Shown here in pieces: positions 7,965 to 16,870 of a stretch of DNA of 64,000 nucleotides; the stretch's first letter is position 1, and the number at the start of each line of letters is the position of its first letter. Under the pieces are notes generated by a model that worked only from the letters and a program-made list of their open reading frames with translations, did not search any database and was not told the origin of the DNA. The stretch comes from Acaudatibacter sp035532115 (lineage in GTDB: Bacteria > Pseudomonadota > Alphaproteobacteria > Caulobacterales > Caulobacteraceae), in contig DATKRO010000058.1 of assembly GCA_035532115.1 (NCBI GenBank), positions 1 to 64,000 on the forward strand. Direction: 5' to 3'. The position numbers and the translations under genes are program-made.

Positions 7965-9295
7965 AGCTCCAGGCCCCCGTCGTCGCGCGCGCCATCAAGC
8001 GGCGCATCCCCACCACCCTCTTCGGCCGCAGCCTGCTGATCATCGTGCTCCCGGTGGCGATCATGCAGATCGCCGTGACCTGGATCTTCTTCGACGCCTA
8101 CTGGCAGCGGGTGAACGGCCATCTCACCGACGGCCTCGCCGGCGAGATCGCCTGGGTGCTGCAGGACTACCACGACAATCCGACGCCGGCGGGCCTGAAG
8201 CGCCTCTCGGACCGCACCGAGGAGACGCTCGACCTCTCGGTCACCCTGCAGCCGGACGGGCGCCTGCCCACGGGCAAGCACTTCGCCCTCTTCGGCATCG
8301 ACCGGGCCATGCAGCGCGCCCTCTCCGAGCGGCTGGACGCGCCCTTCTGGTTCGACACCACCCGCTATCCCGCCTATGTCGACATCCGCGTCCAGGTGAG
8401 CGGCGGCGTCCTCAGGATCATCGCGCCGCGCGATCGCGCCTTCGCCGCGCAGGGCTACATCTTCATCTTCTGGTTGACCCTGGCGACGGTGCTGCTGACC
8501 ACCGTGGCCGTGCTCTTCATCCGCAACCAGGTGAGGGCCATCGAGCGCCTCGCCGCCGCGGCGGAAGCCTTCGGCAAGGGCGAGGACGTGCCGTTCCGCC
8601 CGCACGGGGCCAAGGAGGTGCGCCAGGCCGCCAGGGCGTTCCTGGCCATGCGCACCCGCATCCAGCGCTACGTCGACCAGCGCACCACCATGCTGGCCTC
8701 GGTGAGCCACGACCTGCGCACGCCGCTGACCCGGCTGAAGCTGGAGCTTGCGCTGGCCGAATCCAGCGCCCGGGTCGAGGCGATGAAGCGCGACCTGGCC
8801 GAAATGGAGCACATGATCGACGAGTACCTGGATTTCGCCCGCGCCGAGGGCGGCGAGGCGGTCGAGCGGGTCGAGCTGGCGCCGCTGCTGGAGAGCCTGC
8901 GCGAGGGCGCCGCGCGCGCCGGCGCCGCCGTCCGCGTCGCCGCCGATCCCGGCCTCGCCGCCAAGGCGCGGCCCAATGCGCTGAAGCGGGCGCTCTCCAA
9001 CCTCGTCATGAACGCCGCCGCCCATGCCGGCCGCGTCGAGGTCGGCGCCCGCGCCACGCCCGCCGGCGGCGTGGAAATCCTCGTCGACGACGACGGCCCC
9101 GGCATCGCGCCCGAACGCTTCGAGGACGCCTTCGCCCCGTTCGTGCGCCTCGACGATGCCCGCAACCAGAACGGCAAGGGCGTCGGTCTCGGCCTCGCCA
9201 TCGCCCGCGACGTCGCCCGCGGGCACGGCGGCGAAGTCACCCTCGACCGCTCGCCGCTGGGCGGGCTGAGGGCGGTGCTGCGGCTGCCGGGGTGA
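7961..9295 (+). CDS. Sensor histidine kinase, EnvZ-like
   Basis: A 444-residue membrane sensor kinase. A first transmembrane helix lies near residues 23-45, a periplasmic domain follows, the second helix is near 163-187, and a HAMP linker comes next. The dimerisation/phospho-acceptor domain has H250 in SVSHDLRTPLTRL. The HATPase domain has N-box NLVMNAAAHA and the G boxes DDDGPGIAP and GVGLGLAI. The architecture matches EnvZ/RstB-type kinases. It is translated with its regulator; the stimulus cannot be told from the sequence. Confidence 0.94.
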   Translation: MKLQAPVVARAIKRRIPTTLFGRSLLIIVLPVAIMQIAVTWIFFDAYWQRVNGHLTDGLAGEIAWVLQDYHDNPTPAGLKRLSDRTEETLDLSVTLQPDGRLPTGKHFALFGIDRAMQRALSERLDAPFWFDTTRYPAYVDIRVQVSGGVLRIIAPRDRAFAAQGYIFIFWLTLATVLLTTVAVLFIRNQVRAIERLAAAAEAFGKGEDVPFRPHGAKEVRQAARAFLAMRTRIQRYVDQRTTMLASVSHDLRTPLTRLKLELALAESSARVEAMKRDLAEMEHMIDEYLDFARAEGGEAVERVELAPLLESLREGAARAGAAVRVAADPGLAAKARPNALKRALSNLVMNAAAHAGRVEVGARATPAGGVEILVDDDGPGIAPERFEDAFAPFVRLDDARNQNGKGVGLGLAIARDVARGHGGEVTLDRSPLGGLRAVLRLPG

Positions 9296-9378
9296 AGGGA
9301 ACGACCGCCTCGAGCGCATCCGGCGGAAGGGCGCGGAGCGGGCGGGTCCATTAGGTGCAGCGTCATCACCGACACGAG

Positions 9379-9445
9379 CCAAACGAGCCATGCCGTGCCG
9401 GGGGCCTGCGGGCTGCTACGTAGTAGAGTGCACTGTCACCCTAAA
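9379..9445. repeat. Short repeat with GTGCACTGTCACC end (copy 1)
   Basis: This segment lies between the histidine kinase and the tetR-type gene, which converge on it. It reads CCAAACGAGCCATGCCG, then a C/G-rich stretch, then GTAG and AGTGCACTGTCACCCTAAA. The same order recurs at 43690-43759. It contains no gene and may be the remnant end of a mobile element. Confidence 0.65.
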
Positions 9446-9449
9446 CCTC

Positions 9450-9986
9450 TCAGAACCCCACGCCGATCCGTCTCACCCGTGCGCGCATCTGCTTCAGGCG
9501 CTTGTCGATCTCGGCCATGGTGCGGTTCAGGGCGCCCTCGTCGGCGCGCCAGACCTGGACGATGCGGGCCCAGACCGCGGTCATGGCGGCCAGGCGCGGC
9601 GGCGTCGCCGGGACGCCGGCGGCCTCCAGGATGGCGCGCGCGGTGAACGGCAGGTGAGCGGCGAGCGCCGCCAGGCCCTCGCCGCGCGCCATGGAGACGA
9701 GGGCGGCGCGCTGGGCCTGCATGGCTTCGATCCGCGCCATGGCCGCATCGAAGAGGCGGTCGTGGACGTCGTCCGACGCGTTCGCCGCCGTCGCCAGCGC
9801 GGCCCGGTCGAAGCGGCGCGAGAGCCTCAGGACCAGCCGCGTCTTGCTGGGCGCCGCCGCATAGAGGTCGGCCAGCGCCACCCCGGCGCGTTCGGCCACG
9901 TCGCGCAGGGAAACCTCGCGCCAGGGCCGTTCGGCGGCGAGCGCCAGCGCCGCTTCGCCCGCCGCATCCAGGACATCGTCGCTCAT
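9450..9986 (-). CDS. TetR-family transcriptional regulator
   Basis: A 178-residue protein with an N-terminal helix-turn-helix of the TetR type: WREVSLRDVAERAGVALADLY around residues 22-42 and then the family's F-to-A variant of the YxHFxxKxxL segment (APSKTRLVL). The C-terminal ~120 residues are helical and not diagnostic. The ATG at 9986 is preferred to a TTG two codons upstream. It is 48 bases downstream of proC on the same strand. The ligand and target are unknown. Confidence 0.82.
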   Translation of the reverse strand: MSDDVLDAAGEAALALAAERPWREVSLRDVAERAGVALADLYAAAPSKTRLVLRLSRRFDRAALATAANASDDVHDRLFDAAMARIEAMQAQRAALVSMARGEGLAALAAHLPFTARAILEAAGVPATPPRLAAMTAVWARIVQVWRADEGALNRTMAEIDKRLKQMRARVRRIGVGF

Positions 9987-10034
9987 GCCCAAGGATGTGG
10001 CGTTGCGGGCGCCGCGCGTAAAGCCTCGATCGTG

Positions 10035-10841
10035 CTATCCGCCGAGTTCGCGCGAGCGGCGGGCGGCGGCGGCGACGGCCTGGTGCAGCAGTTCGGGCAA
10101 GCCATGCGGCCCGGTGAGCACGCGCAGCGCCGCCTCGGTCGTGCCGCCGGGCGAGGCGACCTTGCGGCGCAGTTCGCCCGGACCCTCGCCGCTCTCGGCC
10201 ATCAGCGCGGCGGCGCCCGCCATGGTGGAGCGGGCGAGCCTGTTGGCCGTCTCGGCCGGCAGGCCGGCCGCGGCGCCCGCCGCCTCCAGCGCTTCGACGA
10301 AGGCGTAGAGATAGGCGGGCGCCGAGCCGCAGACGGCGGTGGCGGCGTGCAGCAGGTCCTCGTCGTCGAGATCGACCACGGCGCCCAGCGGTTCGAACAG
10401 GGCGTGGGCGCGCGCCCTGGCTCCCGCGTCGGCAGCGAAGACGCCTGCCGTGCCGCGCCCGATCGCCGCGGCCGTGGTCGGCATCACCCGGGCGACGGCG
10501 CGCCCGCCCAAGGCGCGGGCGAGATCGGCGCAGCGCACGCCGGCCGCCACCGAGACCACGACGGCGTCCCGGGCGAGATGCGGCTCGACCGCCGCCACGG
10601 CCGCGCGCCAGACCTGCGGCTTTACCGCGACCACCAGGGTGCGGGCGGCGCTCAGCGCCGCATCGCCCGGATTGAGCCGGGCGCCCGAGGCCAGCGCCTC
10701 GGCGCCGGGGGCGGGATCGCGGATGAAGAGATCGGCCGCATCGAGGGCGCCGGCGCGCCGCCAGCCGGCGATCAGCGCGCCGCCCATGCTGCCCGCCCCG
10801 AGGACGAGGACGGGGGTGGCCGCACCGTCCACGAGGCTCAC
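10035..10841 (-). CDS. proC: Pyrroline-5-carboxylate reductase
   Basis: Final enzyme of proline synthesis, 268 aa. An N-terminal Rossmann motif VLVLGAGSMGGALIAGW binds NAD(P)H. VAVKPQV and the C-terminal signature region around RKVASPGGTTEAAL are characteristic of ProC. The start is a GTG at 10841 that overlaps the TGA of the upstream YbjN-like gene (GTGA), implying translational coupling. The upstream in-frame extension is a shadow of that gene. Confidence 0.94.
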   Translation of the reverse strand: MSLVDGAATPVLVLGAGSMGGALIAGWRRAGALDAADLFIRDPAPGAEALASGARLNPGDAALSAARTLVVAVKPQVWRAAVAAVEPHLARDAVVVSVAAGVRCADLARALGGRAVARVMPTTAAAIGRGTAGVFAADAGARARAHALFEPLGAVVDLDDEDLLHAATAVCGSAPAYLYAFVEALEAAGAAAGLPAETANRLARSTMAGAAALMAESGEGPGELRRKVASPGGTTEAALRVLTGPHGLPELLHQAVAAAARRSRELGG

Positions 10842-11344
10842 GCCTCGCCGACGGTCTCGAACATGCAGGCCGCCATGGAATCCTGCGGCGACTTGCCCGA
10901 GCCGATGAGGAAATCGAACGCCGGATAGAAGCGGTCCGCCGCCTCCATGGCCGCATCGATCATCGACGCCGCCTGGGCCAGGGTCGGACGCTCGCCCTCG
11001 GGCAGAGCCATGGCGTGGCGGAACACCACTTCGCCGTCGTCGGTCCAGATCTCGAAATGGCCGACCCAGACCCGCTGGTTGACCAGGTTGGCCAGTTCGC
11101 AGGCCGCCGCGCGCCGGCTCCGCTCGGCCTGGCGGTCGATGGCCAGGCAAAGCTGCAGGCAATCGGCCTCGGGGCGCCAGGCGAACCAGAGTTCGTAGTC
11201 CTTCCAGTCGCCGGCCAGGGTGAAGGCCAGGTCTCCATCCTCGGTGCGCTCGAAAGCGAGATTCTCGGCGTTCAGCACGCGCTCGACCACGTCCAACGGG
11301 TCGAGGGCGATCATCACGTCGTCTTCTTCCGGATGGGTTTCCAT
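10838..11344 (-). CDS. YbjN domain-containing protein
   Basis: A 168-residue soluble protein. The middle part (DYELWFAWRPEADCLQLCLAI and the later VWVGHFEIWTDDGEVVFRHA segment) matches the YbjN/bacterial sensory-transduction-regulator family, which has a type III secretion chaperone-like fold. The molecular function is not established for alphaproteobacterial members. Pairing with proC through a 4-base overlap is consistent with a conserved alphaproteobacterial order. Confidence 0.82.
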   Translation of the reverse strand: METHPEEDDVMIALDPLDVVERVLNAENLAFERTEDGDLAFTLAGDWKDYELWFAWRPEADCLQLCLAIDRQAERSRRAAACELANLVNQRVWVGHFEIWTDDGEVVFRHAMALPEGERPTLAQAASMIDAAMEAADRFYPAFDFLIGSGKSPQDSMAACMFETVGEA

Positions 11345-11455
11345 GGGGCCTCGGTTTCAAGCGAGCCGGGCGGATAACACGCGCCGGACGCCAAGCCTAA
11401 TCTGCTTCGCCAGGTTGGTCGCAAGCCGCTTCTTGCGGGACGCGAACATGAAGGT

Positions 11456-11683
11456 TCAGGCCCCGCCGGCCCGCTTCAGGGTCTCGATCTCGGCCCGCAG
11501 GGAGGCGACCTCGGTCTTCAGCGCCTCGAACTCGTCCTTGCGGACCAAGTCGAGTTCGGCGACCAGGCGATCGGCGCTCGAGCGCAGCGCCGCCTTGGCC
11601 TCCTCGGCCGCCGCCTGGGCCAGCCCGACGGCGGCGTTCGCGCCCTTGGCGAGCTCGTCCAGGAACGGATTTTGGCTCTGCAT
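11456..11683 (-). CDS. ubiK: Accessory factor UbiK-like (BMFP domain)
   Basis: A 75-residue protein. It has a short amphipathic N-terminus NPFLDELAKGANAAVGL and then a C-terminal coiled coil with DEFEALKTEVASLRAEIETL, the BMFP/YqiC hallmark. UbiK assists aerobic ubiquinone synthesis by binding UbiJ and lipids in enterobacteria; the same role here is inferred. It is divergent from lgt across an 86-base intergenic region. Confidence 0.85.
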   Translation of the reverse strand: MQSQNPFLDELAKGANAAVGLAQAAAEEAKAALRSSADRLVAELDLVRKDEFEALKTEVASLRAEIETLKRAGGA

Positions 11684-11769
11684 GGCCCTCCTATATGGGA
11701 AACAGGGGGTGAATGCGAAGGCCTTGTCCGCTACCCATCGCCGCGTCGCGACCTCGAGGGAGTCTCTAA

Positions 11770-12687
11770 TTGGCGCTGCAGTTCCCCGACTTCGACCCGG
11801 CGATCTTCACCATCCCGGCGGTCCACCTGGGGTCGGTCGGCCTCGGCCCCTTCCCGATCCGCTGGTACGCGCTCGCCTATATCGCCGGCATCCTGATCGG
11901 CTGGCGCTATTGCGTGGCCCTGGTGACCAACAAGAAGATCTGGGACGGGCGGGCGCCGACGGCGAGCCCGGTGCAGGTCGACGACCTCGTCCTTTGGCTG
12001 ACGCTGGCGATCATCCTGGGCGGACGCATCGGCTACGTGCTCTTCTACATGCTGGTGAACCCCGGGCAGAGGGCCGACTTCCTGGCCCATCCCATCGAGG
12101 CCATCCAGATCTGGAACGGCGGCATGAGCTTCCACGGCGCGGTGATCGCCGTGGCGCTGGTGCTCGTCGCCTTTGCGCGGCGCAACCGCATCGGGCTTCT
12201 GGCGCTCGCCGATCTGGTGGCGCCTTGCGAGCCGATCGGCCAGTTCTTCGGCCGCATCGCCAACTTCATCAACGGCGAGCTCTGGGGCCGGCCGACCAGC
12301 CTGCCCTGGGGCATGATCTTCTGCAACAAGCGCATCGCGGCGCAGTTTCCAGGCGGGGTCTGTCCCGCCTACCTGCTCGTGCCGCGCCACCCGAGCCAGC
12401 TCTACGAGGCGGCGCTGGAAGGCGTGCTGCTCTTCCTGGTGCTGCGCTGGGCGACGCACCGCGCCCATTGGCTGAAGCGGCCGGGCGCCGTCACCGGCCT
12501 GTGGCTGATCGGATATGGCCTGGTCCGGATCGCGCTCGAGAACGTGCGCAACCCGGACCTGGGCATGCCCAGCTTTCCCTTCGGGCTCACCATGGGCATG
12601 ATCCTCTCCATCCCCATGGTGCTGGCCGGCGTCTTCCTGGTCTGGCGGGGGCTGCGCCAGCCGGACAAGCAGCCGCAGAAGGCGTGA
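11770..12687 (+). CDS. lgt: Prolipoprotein diacylglyceryl transferase
   Basis: Inner-membrane enzyme of 305 aa that moves diacylglycerol from phosphatidylglycerol to the lipobox cysteine, the first step of lipoprotein maturation. Several hydrophobic helices are present, together with GGMSFHGAVI and GRIANFINGELWGRP, the Lgt signature. The start is a TTG supported by GAGGGAG seven bases upstream (11756-11762). The stop overlaps the next ATG by one base, so lgt, the methyltransferase and pgeF form an operon. Confidence 0.95.
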   Translation: MALQFPDFDPAIFTIPAVHLGSVGLGPFPIRWYALAYIAGILIGWRYCVALVTNKKIWDGRAPTASPVQVDDLVLWLTLAIILGGRIGYVLFYMLVNPGQRADFLAHPIEAIQIWNGGMSFHGAVIAVALVLVAFARRNRIGLLALADLVAPCEPIGQFFGRIANFINGELWGRPTSLPWGMIFCNKRIAAQFPGGVCPAYLLVPRHPSQLYEAALEGVLLFLVLRWATHRAHWLKRPGAVTGLWLIGYGLVRIALENVRNPDLGMPSFPFGLTMGMILSIPMVLAGVFLVWRGLRQPDKQPQKA

Positions 12688-13775
12688 TGCGCGAGCCGCC
12701 AAGGCGCGCGCCCCCGAGCCTGAAGGCGCGCCTGGAGGCGCAGATCGCCCAGACCGGCCCGATCGGCGTCGACGAGTTCATGACCCGCTGCCTGCACGAC
12801 CCGCGGGACGGCTATTACGCCCGGCGGCCGGCGATCGGCGCCGGCGGGGATTTCGTCACCGCGCCGGCGATCTCGCAGATGTTCGGCGAACTCGTCGGGC
12901 TGTGGCTGATCGAGGCCTGGCGGCGGATCGGGGCGCCGGCGCGGGTGATCCTCGCCGAGGCCGGCCCGGGCGACGGGACGCTGATGAGCGACATCGGGCG
13001 CGCCGCGCGCCTCTGCGGCGGCTTTGGCGCGGCGGCCCGGCCCTGGTTGATCGAGACCTCCGCGCCGCTGCGCCGGCGCCAGGGCGAACGGCTCGGCGAG
13101 GCCTGGACCCAGCTCCGCTGGGCGGGCTCGCTGGCCGAGCTGCCCACCGACGCGCCGCTGCTGCTGGTCGCCAACGAGTTCCTCGACTGCCTGCCGGCGC
13201 GGCAGTTCCAGCGCACCGAGCGAGGCTGGGCCGAGCGCATGCTGGGGCTCGACGGCGCCGGGCGGCTCGCCTTCGGCCTCGCGCCCTGGCCCGGCGCCGG
13301 CCTGCCATCCGACGCCGCCATCGGTTCGGTGATCGAGCGCTCCGCCGCCCAGGAAGCCTTCGCCGCCGGCCTCGGCGCCCGCCTCGCCGCGCAAGGGGGC
13401 GCGGCGCTGCTGGTCGACTACGGCGCGGCCGAGCCCGGCGCGGGCGACACGCTGCAGGCCCTGGGCGCGCACCGCAAGGTCGACCCCCTCGCCTCGCCCG
13501 GCCGCGCCGACGTCACCGTGCACGCCAACTTTCCCGCCGTGATCGCCGCCGCCAGAGCCGCCGGCGCCAAGGCGGCGCTGCTGCCCCAGGGCGAGCTGCT
13601 GCGCCGCCTGGGCATCGAGACGCGCGCCAAGGCGCTCGCCGAGTCCCGTCCGGACCAGGCGGGCCGGATCGGGCGTCAGCTCGAGCGGCTGACCGGCGCA
13701 GATCAGATGGGCGAACTCTTCAAGGCCGCGGCGATCTGGTCGGGCCCGGCGCCGCCGGGGTACGAAAGCGCGTGA
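12687..13775 (+). CDS. SAM-dependent methyltransferase, MidA/NDUFAF7-like
   Basis: A 362-residue class I methyltransferase. The N-terminal IGVDEFMTRCLHDPRDGYYA and GGDFVTAPAISQMFGELVGLW segments mark the MidA/NDUFAF7 family; the SAM-binding loop is LAEAGPGDGTLMSD, and ANEFLDCLPARQF follows. In mitochondria the relative dimethylates an arginine of complex I subunit NDUFS2. Whether the bacterial protein modifies NuoD is inference. It is flanked by lgt and pgeF with overlapping ends. Confidence 0.9.
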   Translation: MREPPRRAPPSLKARLEAQIAQTGPIGVDEFMTRCLHDPRDGYYARRPAIGAGGDFVTAPAISQMFGELVGLWLIEAWRRIGAPARVILAEAGPGDGTLMSDIGRAARLCGGFGAAARPWLIETSAPLRRRQGERLGEAWTQLRWAGSLAELPTDAPLLLVANEFLDCLPARQFQRTERGWAERMLGLDGAGRLAFGLAPWPGAGLPSDAAIGSVIERSAAQEAFAAGLGARLAAQGGAALLVDYGAAEPGAGDTLQALGAHRKVDPLASPGRADVTVHANFPAVIAAARAAGAKAALLPQGELLRRLGIETRAKALAESRPDQAGRIGRQLERLTGADQMGELFKAAAIWSGPAPPGYESA

Positions 13776-14560
13776 CGCTCGATTTTCCCGTGCTGACGTC
13801 CGGACTTCTCGCCACGGCCGCCGGGGTGCGCCACGGCTTCTTCACCCGGGCCGGAGGCGTCTCGCAAGGCCTCTACGCCAGCCTCAACCTCGGCCGCGGC
13901 TCCGGCGACGATCCGGCCAGCGTCGCCGAGAACCGAGCCCGCGCGGCGGCGCGCTTCGGCCTCGGCGCCGAGGCGCTCGCCATCTGCCACCAGATCCACT
14001 CGGCCGACGTGGTGATAGCCGAGGCGCCGTGGGGCGAGGCCCGGCCGCGGGGCGACGCGGTGGTCTCGGCCGCGCCGGGGGTGATCTGCGGCGCCCTGGC
14101 GGCGGACTGCGCCCCGGTGCTGATCGCCGAACCGGAGGCCCGCATCATCGCCGCCGTCCACGCCGGCTGGCGCGGGGCGCTCGCAGGCGTGGTCGAGAGC
14201 GCCGTCGCCGCCATGGCGGCCCTGGGCGCCAGCCCGGCCAGGATGATCGCCGCGGTCGGTCCCTGCATCGGGCCGGGCTCCTACGAAGTCGGCCTGGAGT
14301 TCCTGGAGCGCTTCCTCGATGCCGATCCGGGCAATGCGCGGTTCTTCGCCCCGGGCGCGGCGCCCGCCAAGCGCCGCTTCGACCTGCCCGCCTTCGTGCT
14401 GGAGCGCCTCGCCGCCGCCGGGGTCGGCGCCGGCGAATGGATCGGCTGCGACAGCTTCGCCGAGGAGGAGCGCTGCTTCTCCAACCGCCGCGCCGTCCAC
14501 CGCGGCGAGGCCGACTACGGCCGCCTGCTGTCGGCGATCATGCTTGAGCCGCCGGCCTGA
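13772..14560 (+). CDS. pgeF: Peptidoglycan editing factor PgeF / YfiH family
   Basis: A 262-residue protein of the multicopper-oxidase-like (formerly laccase domain) YfiH family. The conserved metal and catalytic set is present: CHQIHS, ADCAPVL and VHAGWRGALAG. In E. coli the protein removes mis-incorporated L-serine muropeptide precursors; relatives have purine nucleosidase-type activity. The GTG start at 13772 overlaps the TGA of the methyltransferase gene (GTGA), which decides the start. Confidence 0.92.
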   Translation: MTLDFPVLTSGLLATAAGVRHGFFTRAGGVSQGLYASLNLGRGSGDDPASVAENRARAAARFGLGAEALAICHQIHSADVVIAEAPWGEARPRGDAVVSAAPGVICGALAADCAPVLIAEPEARIIAAVHAGWRGALAGVVESAVAAMAALGASPARMIAAVGPCIGPGSYEVGLEFLERFLDADPGNARFFAPGAAPAKRRFDLPAFVLERLAAAGVGAGEWIGCDSFAEEERCFSNRRAVHRGEADYGRLLSAIMLEPPA

Positions 14561-14587
14561 CCCGATCCGGCCCGGCTGGTCCGCCCC

Positions 14588-14615
14588 TTGCTCGCCGGCG
14601 CGGCGCTGCTAGAAG
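14588..14615 (+). promoter_or_regulatory. Predicted housekeeping promoter of prs
   Basis: TTGCTC at 14588-14593 and GCTAGAAG at 14608-14615, 14 bases apart, resemble the Caulobacter sigma-73 consensus (TTGaCgS, N10-14, GCTANAWC). The predicted transcript start lies about 25 bases before the prs ATG. An identical GCTAGAAG octamer at 15621-15628 precedes the next gene. Pattern match only. Confidence 0.5.
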
Positions 14616-14648
14616 CCGCTGCGGGGACGTCGCGAGGGCGGTGGGTCG

Positions 14649-15584
14649 ATGAAGCTGCTGGCCGGCAACTCCAACCACAGCCTCGCCGCGGCGATCGCCA
14701 AGGTGCTGGACCTGCCGCTGACCCGCGCCAACATCCGCCGCTTCCAGGACAACGAGGTGTTCGTCGCCATCGAGGAGAACGTGCGCGGCGAGGACGTCTT
14801 CGTCGTCCAGTCGACCAGCTTTCCCGCCAACGACAACGTCATGGAGCTGCTCATCTGCATCGACGCCCTGGCGCGGGCGTCGGCGCGGCGGATCACCGCG
14901 GTGATCCCCTACTTCGGCTACGCCCGGCAGGACCGCAAGACCGGCGGACGCACCCCGATCTCGGCCAAGCTGGTGGCCAATCTCATCACCCGCGCCGGGG
15001 CCCACCGGGTGCTGACCATGGATCTGCACTCGGGCCAGATCCAGGGCTTCTTCGACATCCCCACCGACAACCTGGTGGCGACGCCGCTGATGGCCGACGA
15101 CATCCGCAAGACCGAGCGCAAGGTCTCGGAACTCACCATCATCTCGCCGGACGTGGGCGGCGTGGTGCGCGCCCGGGCGCTGGCCGACCGCCTCAACGCC
15201 GATCTGGCGGTGGTGGACAAGAAGCGTTCCTCGCCGGGCGTGTCCGAGGTGATGAACATCATCGGCGAGGTCGCCGAGCGCCGCTGCGTGCTCTTCGACG
15301 ACATCGTCGATTCGGCCGGCACGCTCTGCAACGCCGCCGAGGCGCTGAAGGCGGCCGGCGCGGTCAGCGTTTCGGCCTACGTCACCCACGGCGTGCTCTC
15401 CGGGCCGGCGGTGGAGCGCATCGCCGCCTCGGTGCTCAGCGAACTCGTCATCACCGATTCCATCGAGGCCACCGCGGCGGTGAAGGCCTGCGGCAAGCTG
15501 CGCCAGGTCAGTTGCGCCAGCCTGATCGGCGAGGCCATCCGGCGCATCGCCAACGAAGAGTCGGTATCCAAGCTGTTCGATTGA
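14649..15584 (+). CDS. prs: Ribose-phosphate pyrophosphokinase
   Basis: Makes PRPP from ribose 5-phosphate and ATP for nucleotide, histidine and tryptophan synthesis. At 311 aa it has the usual length. It contains RFQDNEVFVAI near the N-terminus, the ATP/Mg region DLHSGQIQGFFDIP, the flexible-loop KKR, and the PRPP-binding loop VLFDDIVDSAGTL. The ATG follows a weak GAGGGCGG purine-rich site. Confidence 0.97.
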   Translation: MKLLAGNSNHSLAAAIAKVLDLPLTRANIRRFQDNEVFVAIEENVRGEDVFVVQSTSFPANDNVMELLICIDALARASARRITAVIPYFGYARQDRKTGGRTPISAKLVANLITRAGAHRVLTMDLHSGQIQGFFDIPTDNLVATPLMADDIRKTERKVSELTIISPDVGGVVRARALADRLNADLAVVDKKRSSPGVSEVMNIIGEVAERRCVLFDDIVDSAGTLCNAAEALKAAGAVSVSAYVTHGVLSGPAVERIAASVLSELVITDSIEATAAVKACGKLRQVSCASLIGEAIRRIANEESVSKLFD

Positions 15585-15672
15585 GCCGCGCCGGCGCTGT
15601 CACAATCTCGCCCGGGCCATGCTAGAAGCGCGGCGACACTCCAGGGGAATCATCGGGAAAGGCCGGCGTGCG

Positions 15673-16737
15673 ATGACGTTGCTGAGGTTCGCGCGCGTCT
15701 GGCTGGTCATCGCCCTGGCGGCCCTCGCGGTGGGGGTCACGGCCACCGGCGTGGCGGCCCGGCCCAGACGTGCGCCGCCGCCCGCCCCCGCGCCGCCGCC
15801 GCCGATGCCCGACGTCGGCATGGCCCGGAGCTTCATCGACGCGGCGGCGGCCTACGAGGACTACATGCGCCAGGCGCAGGCGATCTCGCCGGCGTTCGCC
15901 GACGCCACCGGCGTCCAGGCGTCGCTGCGCGCCGGCGCGGCCTACGAACCGGCCCAGTTCGTGCGCGGCGAGATCGCCTATGCGGCCATCGCCGCGCTGC
16001 AGGACCCGACGTTCGTCGCCGCGGTGCGCGCCGCCGGCCAGACGCCGCAGGAACGCTACGCCATCGTCGCCAGCCTCTTCGCCAACACCGCCAACGCCCT
16101 GGCGTTCGGCGGCGCGGCCAATGCGGCCGGGCTCGCCAAGGATGCGCTCGACGGGGACGGCCTGCGCCTCTTCGACGCCGGGCGGGCGGTGACGCTGGCG
16201 GCCTACACCATGCAGCACCAGCCCTGGTCGCTGCAGCCGGTGGCCGGCCGAGACGAGCGCCTGGCGGCGGTGAAGGCGCTGTCGCGGACGCCGCGCACGC
16301 CCGGCGCCGATGCGGCGGCGGAGCTGCAGCGCGCTTCCGACGGCCAGGCGAGCCTCGGCCTCGCCGAGGATCCCGCCCGGGCGCCCTATTCGCCGCTGAT
16401 CATCCGCGCCGTCGCCCTGGCCGCGCTCGCCGCCATCGGACAGGCCGGCGACCAGCAGGCGGCGAACCTCGCCTGGCTCACCGACGACTATTTCACCGAC
16501 CACTGCCTCGCCCAGGCGAAGATCGAACTCAATGGCTGCCTGTCGGTCGCGGGGCCCAATTACGAGGACGTCTTCTGCCTGGGCGAGCATGCGCTGAACG
16601 ACACCGGCGCCTGCGTGGTCCAGGGCGCGGGCGACGCCATCCCGCTCGATATCGCGACCCGCCCGCTCTATGTGCCGCCCTACCATCACCGCTATCGACC
16701 CCGACGCCGCTATGTGCGGCGACGCCGCCGCCGCTGA
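15673..16737 (+). CDS. Hypothetical secreted protein
   Basis: A 354-residue protein I do not recognise. An N-terminal signal peptide (LLRFARVWLVIALAALAVGV then ATGVAA) is followed by a Pro/Ala-rich linker of about 20 residues, then a mainly alpha-helical Ala-rich body. Four cysteines lie in the last third (CLAQ, CLSV, CLGE, CVVQ), possibly forming disulfides. The tail is strongly basic (RPRRRYVRRRRRR). The ATG at 15673 is chosen because an upstream in-frame ATG overlaps a likely -10 element (GCTAGAAG, 15621). Confidence 0.75.
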   Translation: MTLLRFARVWLVIALAALAVGVTATGVAARPRRAPPPAPAPPPPMPDVGMARSFIDAAAAYEDYMRQAQAISPAFADATGVQASLRAGAAYEPAQFVRGEIAYAAIAALQDPTFVAAVRAAGQTPQERYAIVASLFANTANALAFGGAANAAGLAKDALDGDGLRLFDAGRAVTLAAYTMQHQPWSLQPVAGRDERLAAVKALSRTPRTPGADAAAELQRASDGQASLGLAEDPARAPYSPLIIRAVALAALAAIGQAGDQQAANLAWLTDDYFTDHCLAQAKIELNGCLSVAGPNYEDVFCLGEHALNDTGACVVQGAGDAIPLDIATRPLYVPPYHHRYRPRRRYVRRRRRR

Positions 16738-16870
16738 GGCGAGGCGGCCGCGCCGTTGCGTTGCGGCGCAGGCGCGTGTATCAAGCGCGCCCTCGATCAC
16801 GCCCTTTTCGTTAGGGTGGACATCGCCGCGCGGGCGCCCGCGCGGCGGTTCGCATTTGCAAGGCGAGGCC